Below are positions 1 through 11,720 of a DNA stretch of 64,000 nt, in pieces. The notes under the pieces are model-generated. The model made no database searches and was not told the origin of the DNA. It saw nothing but the letters and a program-made list of their open reading frames with translations. The position numbers and the translations under genes are program-made. This stretch comes from Synchiropus splendidus (lineage: Eukaryota > Chordata > Actinopteri > Syngnathiformes > Callionymidae). Position 1 is the first letter of the stretch; each line of letters starts with the position of its first letter. The stretch lies in contig NC_071349.1 in NCBI RefSeq assembly GCF_027744825.2, positions 1,922,001 through 1,986,000 on the forward strand, in the 5' to 3' direction.

Positions 1-3000
1 CAGAACATGAAATTTTCATATCCCACTATAGCAGAAAGGGTCTTTCTAGTAGTCTCACATCAAATCTAAGCTGTCTGAAGTGTTTTCCCAAAGTTATCAT
101 ATTTTTTTGTTTGGCGTTCCGGAACCCACCTTATCTCAGGCTGAAAACTCGTTTTCTGCATTGTGCCATAACTTTGCAGGGAAGCTTCAGAACATCAAAT
201 TTTCAACTCCCACTATAGCAGAAAGGGTCTTTCTAGTAGTTGCACATCAAATCTAACCTGTCTGAAGTGTTTTTCCAAAGTTATCAACATTTTTATGTTT
301 GGCGTTCCGGAATCGACCTTATCTCAGGCTGAAAACGCGTTTTCTGCATTGTGCCATAACTTTGCAGGGAAGCTTCAGAACATGAAATTTTCTCCTCCCA
401 CTATAGCATAAAGGGTCTCTCTAGTAGTTGCACATCAAATCTAACCTGTCTGAAGTGTTTTCCCAAAGTTATCATATTTTTTTGTTTCGCGTTCCGGAAC
501 CCACCTTATCTCAGGCTGAAAACTCGTTTTCTGCATTGTGCCAAAACTTTGCAGGGAAGCTTCAGAACATCAAATTTTCAACTCCCACTATAGCAGAAAG
601 GGTCTTTCTTGTAGTTGCACGTCAAATCTAAGCTGTCTGAAGTGTTTTTCCAAAGTTATCAACATTTTTATGTTTGGCATTCCAGAATCGACCTTATCTC
701 TGGGTGAAAACGCGTTTTCTGCATTGTGATATAACTTTGCAGGGAAGCTTCAGAACATGAAATTTTAACCTGCCACTATAGCAGAAAGGGTCTTTCTAGT
801 AGTTGCACATCAAATCTCAGCTGTCTGAAGTGTTTTTCCAAAGTTATCAATATTTTTATGTTTGGCGTTCCGGAATCGACCTTATCTCAGGCTGAAAACG
901 AGTTTCCTGCATTGTGGCATAACTTTGCAGGGAAGCTTCAGAACATTTAATTTTCAACTCCCACTATAGCAGAAAGGGTCTTTCTTGTAGTTGCACGTCC
1001 AATCTAAGCTGTCTGAAGTGTTTCTCCAAAAGTTATCATCATTTTTATGTTTGGCGTTCCGGAATCGACCTTATCTCAGGCTGACAACGCGTATTCTGCA
1101 TTGTGCCATAACTTTGCAGGGAAGCTTCAGAACATGTAATTTTCTCCTCCCACTATAGCATAAACGGTCTCTCTAGTAGTTGCACATCAAATCTAACCTG
1201 TCTGAAGTGTTTTTCCAAAGTTATCAACATTTTTATGTTTGGCGTTCCGGAACCCACCTTTGGTCAGGCTGAAAATGCGTTTTCTGCATTGTGCCACAAC
1301 TTTGCAGGGAAGCTTCAGAAGATGAAATTTTAACCTCCCACTATAGCAGAAGGGGTCTTTCTAGTAGTTGCACATCAAATCTAAGCTGTCTGAAGTGTTT
1401 TTCCAAAGTTAGCAACATTTTTATGTTTGCCATTCTGAAATCAACCTCATCTCAGGCTGAAAACGAGTTTTACGCATTGTGGCAGAACTTTGCAGCGAAG
1501 CTTCAGAACATGACATTTTCACCTCCCACTATAGCACAAAGGGTCTTTCTCGTAGTTGCACATCAAATCTAAGCTGTCTGAAGTGTTTTTCCAAAGTTAT
1601 AAACATTTTTATGTTTGGCGTTCTGGAACACACCTTATCTCATGCTGAAAACGCGTTTTCTGCATTGTGCCATAACTTTGCAGGGAATTTTCAGAACATG
1701 AAATTTTTACCTCCCCCTATAGCAGAAAGGGTCTTTCTAGTAGTTGCACATCAAATCTAAGCTGTCTGAAGTGTTTTTCCAAAGTTCTCAAAATTTTTAT
1801 GTTTGGCGTTCTGGAACACACCTTATCTCAGGCTGAAAACGCGTTTTCTGCATTGTGCCACAACTTTGCAGGGAAGCTTCAGAACATGAAATTTTCACCT
1901 CCCACTATAGCAGAAAGGGTCTTTCTCGTAGTTGCACATCAAATCTAAGATGTCTGAAGTGTTTTTCGAAAGTTTTCAACATTTTTATGTTTGGTGTTCC
2001 TGAATCGACCTTATCTCAGGCTGAAAATGTGTTTTCTGCATTGTGCCATAACTTTGCAGGGAAGCTTCAGAACAAAAATTTTTCACCTCCCACTATAGCA
2101 GAAAGGGTCTTTCCAGTAGTTGCACATCAAATCTAACCTGTCTGAAGTGTTTTTCCAAAGTTATCAACATTTTTATGTTTTGCGTTCCGGAACCCACCTT
2201 TTGTCTGGCTGAAAACGCGTTTTCTGCATTGTGCCATAACTTTGCAGCGAAGCTTCAGAACATGAAATTTTCACCTCCAGCTATAGCAGAAAGGGTCTTT
2301 CTAGTAGTTGCACATCAAATCTAAGCTGTCTGAAGTGTTTTTCGAAAGTTTTCAACATTTTTATGTTTGGTGTTCCTGAATCGACCTTATCTCAGGCCGA
2401 AAACGCGTTTTCTGCATTGTGCCATAACTTTGCAGGGAAGCTTCAGAACATGAAATTTTCACCTCCCACTATAGCAGAAAGGGTCTTTCGAGTAGTTGCA
2501 CATAAAATCTAAGCTGTCTGAAGTGTTTTTCCAAAGTTATCAACACTTTTATGTTTGTCGTTCCGGAATCGACCTTATCTCAGGCTGAAAACACGATTTA
2601 CGCATTCTGCCATAACTTTGCAGTGAAGCTTCAGAACATGAAATTTTCATATCCCACTATAGCAGAAAGGGTCTTTCTAGTAGTCTCACATCAAATCTAA
2701 GCTGTCTGAAGTGTTTTCCCAAAGTTATCATATTTTTTTGTTTGGCGTTCCGGAACCCACCTTATCTCAGGCTGAAAACTCGTTTTCTGCATTGTGCCAT
2801 AACTTTGCAGGGAAGCTTCAGAACATCAAATTTTCAACTCCCACTATAGCAGAAAGGGTTTTTCTTGTAGTTGCACATCAAATCTAAGCTGTCTGAAGTG
2901 TTTTTCCAAAGTTATCAACATTTTTATGTTTGGCGTTCCGGAATCGACCTTATCTCAGGCTGAAAACGCGTTTCCTGCATTGTGGCATAACTTTGCAGGG

Positions 3001-4668
3001 AAGCTTCAGAACATTTAATTTTCAACTCCCACTATAGCAGAAAGGGTCTTTCTTGTAGCTGCACGTCAAATCTAAGCTGTCTGAAGTGTTTTTCCAAAGT
3101 TATCAACATTTTTATGTTTGGCGTTCCGGAACCCACCTTTTGTCAGGCTGAAAATGCGTTTTCTGCATTGTGCCAAAACTTTGCAGGGAAGCTTCAGAAC
3201 ATCAAATTTTCAACTCCCACTATAGCAGAAAGGGTCTTTCTTGTAGTTGCACGTCAAATCTAAGCTGTCTGAAGTGTTTTTCCAAAGTTATCATATTTTA
3301 TTGTTTGGCGTTCCGGAACCCACCTTATCTCAGGCTGAAAACTCGTTTTCTGCATTGTGCCATAACTTTGCAGGGAAGCTTCAGAACATCAAATTTTCAA
3401 CTCCCACTATAGCAGAAAGGGTCTTTCTTGTAGTTGCACGTCAAATCTAAGCTGTCTGAAGTGTTTTTCCAAAGTTATCAACATTTTTATGTTTGGCGTT
3501 CCGGAATCGACCTTATCTCAGGCTGAAAACGCGTTTTCTGCATTGTGCCATAACTTTCCAGGGAAGCTTCAGAACATGAAATTTTAACCTCCCACTATAG
3601 CAGAATGCGTCTTTCTAGTAGTTGCACATCAAATCTTAGCTGTCTGAAGTGTTTTTCCAAAGTTCTCAACATTTTTATGTTTGGCGTTCTGAAATCAACC
3701 TCATCTCAGGCTGAAAACGCGTTTTACGCATTGTGCCTTAACTTTGCAGGGAAGCTTCAGAACATGAAATTTTAACCTCCCACTATAGCAGAAAGGGTCT
3801 TTCTAGCAGTTGCACATCAAATCTAAGCTGTCGAAAGTGTTTTTCCAAAGTTATCAACATTTTTATGTTTGGCGTTTCGGAATCGACCTTATCTCAGCCT
3901 GAAAACGCGCTTTACATATTTTGCCATAACTTTGCAGGGAAGCTTCAGAACATGACATTTTCACCTCCCACTATAGCAAAAAGGGTCTTTCTAGTAGTTG
4001 CACATCAAATCTAAGCTGTCTGTAGAGTTTTTCCTGAGTTATCAACATTTTTATGTTTGTGGTTCTGAAATCAACCTCATCTCAGGCTGAAAACGCGTTT
4101 TACGCATTGTGCCATAACTTTGCAGGGAAGCTTCAGAACATGAAATTTTCCCCTCCCACTATAGCAGAAAGGGTCTTTCTCGTAGTTGCACATCAAATCT
4201 AAGCTGTCTGAAGTGTTTTTCGAAAGTTTTCAACATTTTTATGTTTGGTGTTCCTGAATCGACCTTATCTCAGGCTGAAAACGCGTTTTCTGCATTGTGC
4301 CATAACTTTGCAGGGAAGCTTTAGAACATGAAAATTTCACCTCCCACTATGGCAGAAAGGGTCTTTCTAGTAGGTGCACATCAAATCAAAGCTGTTTGAA
4401 GTGTTTTTCTAAAGTTATCAACACTTTTATGTTTGGCGTTCCGGAATCGACCTTATCTCAGGCTGAAAACACGATTTACGCATTCTGCCATAACTTTGCA
4501 GGGAAGCTTCAGAACATCAAATTTTCACCTCCCACTATACCAGAAAGGGTCTTTCTAGTAGTTGCACATCAAATCTAAGCTGTCTGAAGTGTTTTTCCAA
4601 AGTTATCAATATTTTTATGTTTGGTGTTCCGGAATCGACCTTATCTCAGGCTGAAAACGCGTTTTCTG

Positions 4669-4856
4669 CATTGTGCCATAACTTTGCAGGGAAGCTTCAG
4701 AACATGAAATTTTCACCTCCCACTATAGCAGAAAGGGTCTTTCTAGTAGTTGCACATCAAATCTAAGCTGTCTGAAGTGTTTTTCCAAAGTTATCAACAC
4801 TTTTATGTTTGGCGTTCCGGAATCGACCTTATCTCAGGCTGAAAATGCGTTTCTTG
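4669..4856. repeat. Representative near-consensus monomer
   Basis: Numbering the unit from cattgtgcc, this copy differs from my hand consensus at only a few bases (cacttttatg for catttttatg, an atgcg for acgcg, and cttg for tctg at the end). Unit landmarks: a HindIII site within gaagcttc at unit positions 23-30; a small dyad agaaag-ggt-ctttct at 62-76; ttccggaa at 147-154; and the 12-bp palindrome aaaacgcgtttt at 174-185, altered in this copy. All five consensus CpGs fall between unit positions about 144 and 181. Inverted pairs ataactttg (10-18) with caaagttat (118-126) and cttcaga (27-33) with tctgaag (103-109) are intact here. Confidence 0.9.
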
Positions 4857-5284
4857 CATTGTGGCGTAACTTTGCAGGGAAGCTTCAGAACATGAAATTT
4901 TCACCTCCCACTATAGCAGAAAGGGTCTTTCTCGTAGTTGCACATCAAATCTAAGCTGTCTGAAGTGTTTTTCCAAAGTTATCAATATTTTTATGTTTGG
5001 CGTTCCGGAATCGACCTTATCTCAGGCTGAAAACACGATTTACGCATTCTGCCATAACTTTGCAGGGAAGCTTCAGAACATGAAATTTTCATATCCCACT
5101 ATAGCAGAAAGGGTCTTTCTAGTAGTTGCACATCAAATCTAAGCTGTCGGAAGTGTTTTTCCAAAGTTATCAACATTTTTACGTTTGGCGTTCCGGAATC
5201 GACCTTATCTCAGGCTGAAAACGCGTTTTCTGCATTGTGCCATAACTTTGCAGGGAAGCTTCAGAACATGAAATTTTAACCTCC

Positions 5285-6036
5285 CACTATAGCAGAATGC
5301 GTCTTTCTAGTAGTTGCACATCAAATCTTAGCTGTCTGAAGTGTTTTTCCAAAGTTATCAATATTTTTATGTTTGGCGTTCTGAAATCCACCTTATCTCA
5401 GGCTGAAAACGCGGTTTACGCATTGTGCCATAACGTTGCAGGGAAGCTTCAGAACATGAAATTTTCAACTCCCACTGTAGCAGAAAGGGTCTTTCTAGTA
5501 GTTGCACATCATATCTAAGCTGTCTGAAGTGTTTTTCCAAAGTTATCAACATTTTTATGTTTGGCGTTCTGGAACCCACCTTATCTCAGGCTGATAACGC
5601 GTTTTCTGCATTGTGCCAAAACTTTGTAGGTAAGCTCCAGAACATGAAATTTTCACCTCCCACTATAGCAGAATGCGTCTTTCTAGTAGTTGCACATCAA
5701 ATCTTAGCTGTCTGAAGTGTTTTTCCAAAGTTATCAATATTTTCATGTTTGTCGTTCTGAAATCCACCTTATCTCAGGCTGAAAACGCGTTTTACGCATT
5801 GTGCCATAACTTTGCAGGGAAGCTTCAGAACATGAAATTTTCACCTCCCACTGTAGCAGAAAGGGTCTTTCTAGTAGTTGTACATCAAATCTAAGCTGTC
5901 TGAAGTGTTTTTCCAAAGTTATCAACATTTTTATGTTCGGCGTTCTGGAACCCACCTTATCTCAGGCTGAAAACGCGTTTTCTGCATTGTGTCAAAACTT
6001 TGTAGGTAAGCTCCAGAACATGAAATTTTTACCTCC
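5285..6036. repeat. Two-monomer (376-bp) tandem duplication, copy A
   Basis: Two successive 376-bp units share rare marks: gcagaatgcgtctttc, the gttctgaaatccacc variant, cactgtagcag, and tttgtaggtaagctccag. They have diverged at several positions (gcggtttacg versus gcgttttacg, ctgataacg versus ctgaaaacg), so this dimer is older than the A/B duplication. Copy B carries the same dimer at about 18255-19006, as expected if it predates the larger event. Confidence 0.8.
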
Positions 6037-6299
6037 CACTATAGTAGAAAGGGTCTTTCTAGTAGGTGCACATCAAATCGAAGCTGTCTGAAGTGTTTTT
6101 CCAAAGTTATCAAATCTTTTATGTTTGGCGTTCCGGAATCGACCTTATCTCAGGCTGAAAACACGATTTACGCATTCTGCCATAACTTTGCAGGGAAGCT
6201 TCAGAACATGAAATTTTCATATCCCACTATAGCAGAAAGGGTCTTTATAGTAGTTGCACATCAAATCTAAGCTGTCTGAAGTGTTTTTCCAAAGTTATC

Positions 6300-6487
6300 A
6301 ACATTTTTACGTTTGGCGTTCCGGAATCGACCTTATCTCAGCCTGAAAACGCGCTTTACATATTTTGCCATAACTTTGCAGGGAAGCTTCAGAACATGAC
6401 ATTTTCACCTCCCACTATAGCAGAAAGGGTCTTTCGAGTAGTTGCACATCAAATCTAAGCTGTCTGAAGTGTTTTTCCAAAGTTATC
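6300..6487. repeat. Monomer present in A, absent from B (1)
   Basis: A has one extra monomer here, carrying gcgctttacatattttgcc, between the monomer with cacgatttacg and the one with gcggtttatggatag. In B the flanking monomers are joined directly near 19265-19280 and the A-to-B offset drops by exactly one unit. The breakpoint lies in the shared ccaaagttatcaaca stretch and cannot be placed to the base. A loss in B by unequal exchange is the simplest reading; a gain in A is possible. Confidence 0.82.
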
Positions 6488-6829
6488 AACATTTTCATGT
6501 TTGGCGTTCTGGAACCCACCTTATCTCAGGCTGAAAACGCGGTTTATGGATAGTGCCATAACTTTGCAGGGAGACTTCAGAACATGAAATTTTCTCCTCC
6601 CACTATAGCAGAACGGGCCTTTCTAGTAGTTGCACATCAAATCTAAGCTGTCTGTAGAGTTTTTCCTGAGTTATCAACATTTTTATGTTTGTGGTTCTGA
6701 AATCAACCTCATCTCAGGCTGAAAACGCGTTTTACGCATTGTGCCATAACTTTGGAGGGAAGCTTCAGAACATGAAATTTTCTTCTCCCACTATTGCAGA
6801 AAGGGTATTTCAAGTAGTTGCACATCAAA

Positions 6830-7017
6830 TCTAAGTTGTCTGAAGTGTTTTTCCAAAGTTATCAACATTCTTATGTTTGGCGTTCCGGAATCAACCTTAT
6901 CTCAGGCTGAAAACGCGTTTTACGCATTTTGCCATAACTTTGCCGGAAAGCTTCAGAACATGAAATTTTCAACTCCCACTATAGCAGAAAGGGTCTTTCT
7001 AGTAGTTGCACATCAAA
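6830..7017. repeat. Monomer present in A, absent from B (2)
   Basis: Between the ttcaagtagttgcac monomer and the gttttgcgttccgg monomer, A holds one additional unit with acattcttatgtttgg and tttgccggaaagc. B lacks it: near 19590-19640 the two neighbours are fused, and the offset moves to 12594. The exchange point lies within the identical gcacatcaaatctaag region, so the product is a normal 188-bp unit with no scar. Confidence 0.82.
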
Positions 7018-7624
7018 TCTAAGCTGTCTGAAGTGTTTTTCCAAAGTTATCAATATTTTTATGTTTTGCGTTCCGGAATCGACCTTATCTCAGGCTGAAA
7101 ACGTGTTTCCTGCATTGTGGCATAACTTCGCAGTGAAGCTTCAGAACATGAAATTTTCACATCACACTGTAGCAGAAAGGGTCTTTCTCGTAGTTGCACA
7201 TCAAATCTAAGCTGTCTGAAGTGTTTTTCGAAAGTTTTCAACAGTTTTATGTTTGGCGTTCCGGAATCGACCTTATATCAGGCTGAAAACACGATTTACG
7301 CATTCTACCATAACTTTGCAGGGAAGCTTCAGAACATGAAATTTTCATATCCCACTATAGCAGAAAGGGTCTTTCTAGTAGTCTCACATCAAATCTAAGC
7401 TGTCTGAAGTGTTTTTCCAAAGTTATCAATATTTTTATGTTTTGCGTTCCGGAATCGACCTTATCTCAGCCTGAAAACGCGTTTTCTGCATTGTGCCATA
7501 ACTTTTCAGGGAAGCTTCAGAACATGAAATATTCGCCTCCCACTATAGCAGATAGGGTCCTTCTAGTAGTTGCACATCAAATCTAAGCTGTCTGAAGTGT
7601 TTTTCCAAAGTTATCAACATTTTT

Positions 7625-7812
7625 ATGTTTGGCGTTCTGGAACCCACCTTATCTCAGGCTGAAAACGCGTTTTCTGAATTGTGCCATAACTTTGCAGGGA
7701 AGCTTCAGAACATGAAATTTTCACCTCCCACTATAGCAGAAAGGGTCTTTCTAATAGTTGCACATCAAATCTAAGCTGTCTGAAGTGTTTTTCGAAAGTT
7801 ATCAACATTTTT
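7625..7812. repeat. Monomer present in A, absent from B (3)
   Basis: A carries a monomer with ctggaacccacc and ttttctgaattgtgcc that B lacks. In B, near 20195-20230, the upstream ccaaagttatcaac half is joined to the downstream ggctttccggaattgacc half, making a hybrid unit. The offset falls to 12406 from here on. Three in-register losses within 1.5 kb make this a local exchange hotspot in the HOR. Confidence 0.82.
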
Positions 7813-8530
7813 ATGTTTGGCTTTCCGGAATTGACCTTGTCTCATGCTGAAAACGAGTTTTCTGCATTGTGCCATAACTTTGCAGGGAAGCTTCAGAACA
7901 TGACATTTAAACATCCCACTATAGCAGAAAGGGTCTTTCTAGTAGTTGCACATCAAATCTAAGCTGTCGAAAGTGTTTTTCCAAAGTTATCAACATTTTT
8001 ATGTTTGGCGTTCCGGAATCGATCTTATCTCCAGCTGAATACGCGTTTTCTTCATTGTGCCATAACTTTGCAGGGAATTTTCAGAACATGAAATTTTTAC
8101 CTCCCACTATAGCAGAAAGGGTCTTTCTAGTAGTTGCACATCAAATCTAAGCTGTCTGAAGTGTTTTTCCAAAGTTCTCAAAATTTTTATGTTTGGCGTT
8201 CCGGAACCCACCTTATCTCAGGCTGAAAACGCGTTTTCTGCATTGTGCCACAACTTTGCAGGGAAGCTTCAGAACATGAAATTTTAACCTCCCACTATAG
8301 CAGAACGGGTCTTTCTAGTAGTTGCACATCAAATCTAAGCTGTCTGAAGTGTTTTTCCAAAGTTAGCAACATTTTTATGTTTGACGTTCCGGAATCGATC
8401 TTATCTCCAGCTGAATACGCGTTTTCTTCATTGTGCCATAACTTTGCAGGGAATTTTCAGAACATTAAATTTTTACCTCCCACTATAGCAGAAAGGGTCT
8501 TTCTAGTAGTTGCACATCAAATCTAAGCTA

Positions 8531-11162
8531 TCTGAAGTGTTTTTCCAAAGTTCTCAAAATTTTTATGTTTGGCGTTCTGGAACCCACCTTATCTCAGGCT
8601 GAAAACGCGTTTTCTGCATTGTGCCACAACTTTGCAGGGAAGCTTCAGAACATGAAATTTTAACCTCCCACTATAGCAGAACGGGTCTTTCTAGTAGTTG
8701 CACATCAAATCTAAGCTGTCTGAAGTGTTTTTCCAAAGTTAGCAACATTTTTATGTTTGACGTTCTGAAATCAACCTCATCTCAGGCTGAAAACGAGTTT
8801 TACGCATTGTGCCAGAACTTTGCAGCGAAGCTTCAGAACATGAAATTTTCACCTCCCACTATAGCAGAAAGGGTCTTTCTCGTAGTTGCACATCAAATCT
8901 AAGCTGTCTGAAGTGTTTTTCCGAAGTTATCAACATTTTTATGTTTGGCGTTCCGGAATCGACCTTTTGTCAGGTTGAAAACGCGTTTTCTGCATTGTGC
9001 CATAACTTTGCAGCGAAGCTTCAGAACATGAAATTTTCATCTCCAGCTATAGCAGAAAGGGTCTTTCTAGTAGTTGCACATCAAATCTAAGCTGTCTGAA
9101 GTGTTTTTCCGAAGTTATCAACATTTTTATGTTTGGCGTTCCGGAATCGACCTTTTGTCAGGCTGAAAACGCGTTTTACGCATTGTGCCATAACTTTGCA
9201 GGGAAGCTTCAGAACATGGTATTTTCAACTCCCACTATAGCAGAAAGGGTCTTTCTCGTAGTTGCACATCAAATCTAAGCTGTCTGAAGTGTTTTTCGAA
9301 AATTTTCAACAGTTTTTTGTTTGGTGTTCCTGAATCGACCTTATCTCAGGCCGAAAACGAGTTTTCTGCATTGTGCCATAACTTTGCAGGGAAGCTTCAG
9401 AACATGACATTTAAACATCCCACTATAGCAGAAAGGGTCTTTCTAGTAGTTGCACATCAAATCTAAGCTGTCTGAAGTGTTTTTCCAAAGTTCTCAAAAT
9501 TTTTATGTTTGGCGTTCTGGAACCCACCTTATCTCAGGCTGAAAACGCGTTTTCTGCATTGTGCCTCAACTTTGCAGGGAAGCTTCAGAACATGAAATTT
9601 TAACCTCCCACTATAGCAGAACGGGTCTTTCTAGTAGTTGCACATCAAATCTAAGCTGTCTGAAGTGTTTTTCCAAAGTTCTCAAAATTTTTATGTTTGG
9701 CGTTCTGGAACCCACCTTATCTCAGGCTGAAAACGCGTTTTCTGCATTGTGCCACAACTTTGCAGGGAAGCTTCAGAACATGAAATTTTAACCTCCCACT
9801 ATAGCAGAACGGGTCTTTCTAGTAGTTGCACATCAAATCTAAGCTGTCTGAAGTGTTTTTCCAAAGTTCTCAAAATTTTTATGTTTGGCGTTCTGGAACC
9901 CACCTTATCTCAGGCTGAAAACGCGTTTTCTGCATTGTGCCACAACTTTGCAGGGAAGCTTCAGAACATGAAATTTTAACCTCCCACTATAGCAGAACGG
10001 GTCTTTCTAGTAGTTGCACATCAAATCTAAGCTGTCTGAAGTGTTTTTCCAAAGTTAGCAACATTTTTATGTTTGACGTTCTGAAATCAACCTCATCTCA
10101 GGCTGAAAACGAGTTTTACGCATTGTGCCAGAACTTTGCAGCGAAGCTTCAGAACATGAAATTTTCACCTCCCACTATAGCAGAAAGGGTCTTTCTCGTA
10201 GTTGCACATCAAATCTAAGCTGTCTGAAGTGTTTTTCCGAAGTTATCAACATTTTTATGTTTGGCGTTCCGGAATCGACCTTTTGTCAGGTTGAAAACGC
10301 GTTTTCTGCATTGTGCCATAACTTTGCAGCGAAGCTTCAGAACATGAAATTTTCATCTCCAGCTATAGCAGAAAGGGTCTTTCTAGTAGTTGCACATCAA
10401 ATCTAAGCTGTCTGAAGTGTTTTTCCGAAGTTATCAACATTTTTATGTTTGGCGTTCCGGAATCGACCTTTTGTCAGGCTGAAAACGCGTTTTACGCATT
10501 GTGCCATAACTTTGCAGGGAAGCTTCAGAACATGGTATTTTCAACTCCCACTATAGCAGAAAGGGTCTTTCTCGTAGTTGCACATCAAATCTAAGCTGTC
10601 TGAAGTGTTTTTCGAAAATTTTCAACAGTTTTTTGTTTGGTGTTCCTGAATCGACCTTATCTCAGGCCGAAAACGAGTTTTCTGCATTGTGCCATAACTT
10701 TGCAGGGAAGCTTCAGAACATGACATTTAAACATCCCACTATAGCAGAAAGGGTCTTTCTAGTAGTTGCACATCAAATCTAAGCTGTCTGAAGTGTTTTT
10801 CCAAAGTTCTCAAAATTTTTATGTTTGGCGTTCTGGAACCCACCTTATCTCAGGCTGAAAACGCGTTTTCTGCATTGTGCCTCAACTTTGCAGGGAAGCT
10901 TCAGAACATGAAATTTTAACCTCCCACTATAGCAGAACGGGTCTTTCTAGTAGTTGCACATCAAATCTAAGCTGTCTGAAGTGTTTTTCCAAAGTTCTCA
11001 AAATTTTTATGTTTGGCGTTCTGGAACCCACCTTATCTCAGGCTGAAAACGCGTTTTCTGCATTGTGCCACAACTTTGCAGGGAAGCTTCAGAACATGAA
11101 ATTTTAACCTCCCACTATAGCAGAACGGGTCTTTCTAGTAGTTGCACATCAAATCTAAGCTG
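8531..11162. repeat. Seven-monomer (1316-bp) tandem duplication in copy A
   Basis: Positions 8531-9846 are repeated at 9847-11162 with an offset of 1316 bp, seven units exactly. Even odd marks recur, such as gcctcaac at 9563 and 10879, and acagttttttgtttgg near 9305 and 10621. I noticed no difference between the copies, so this is probably the youngest large event in A. Copy B has a single version (about 20937-22064) one monomer shorter. Inside the first copy, the monomers at 9473-9660 and 9661-9848 are themselves almost identical, indicating a single-monomer duplication that preceded the 7-mer one. Confidence 0.92.
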
Positions 11163-11720
11163 TCTGAAGTGTTTTTCCAAAGTTAGCAACATTTTTATGT
11201 TTGACGTTCTGAAATCAACCTCATCTCAGGCTGAAAACGAGTTTTACGCATTGTGCCAGAACTTTGCAGCGAAGCTTCAGAACATGACATTTTCACCTCC
11301 CACTATAGCAGAAAGGGTCTTTCTCGTAGTTGCACATCAAATCTAAGCTGTCTGAAGTGTTTTTCCGAAGTTATCAACATTTTTATGTTTGGCTTTCCGG
11401 AATCGACCTTTTGTCAGGCTGAAAACGCGTTTTCTGCATTGTGCCATAACTTTGCAGCGAAGCTTCAGAACATGAAATTTTCACCTCCAGCTATAGCAGA
11501 AAGGGTCTTTCTAGTAGTTGCACATCAAATCTAAGCTGTCTGAAGTGTTTTTCCGAAGTTATCAACATTTTTATGTTTGGCGTTCCGGAATCGACCTTTT
11601 CTCAGGCTGAAAACGCGTTTTACGCATTGTGCCATAACTTTGCAGGGAAGCTTCAGAACATGGTATTTTCAACTCCCACTATAGCAGAAAGGGTCTTTCT
11701 CGTAGTTGCACATCAAATCT

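Noticed and set aside
1291..1572. Recurring 93-codon open frames starting MPQLCREASEHEIF, seen dozens of times
   Set aside because: They start on GTG inside the repeat, span 1.5 monomers, end at the conserved aaatctaa, and exist only because the unit is 188 bp. No ribosome binding context, no codon bias, and similar frames are broken by indels in many copies.
4805..4835. RNA polymerase III B box or tRNA origin, because cgttccggaatcg resembles ggttcgaatcc
   Set aside because: Two extra bases interrupt the core, and no A box was found at a suitable distance upstream. Similarity is likely chance.
4669..4856. CENP-B box in the monomer
   Set aside because: The pattern NTTCGNNNNANNCGGGN is not present on either strand of the consensus. 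The closest stretches (ttccggaatcg, ttcgaaagttt) lack the spaced TTCG and CGGG cores.
5367..5579. Minus-strand frames of about 60-80 codons (for example MGSRTPNIKMLITLEKHFRQLR)
   Set aside because: They are the reverse complement of the same unit, recur with it and have no independent support.
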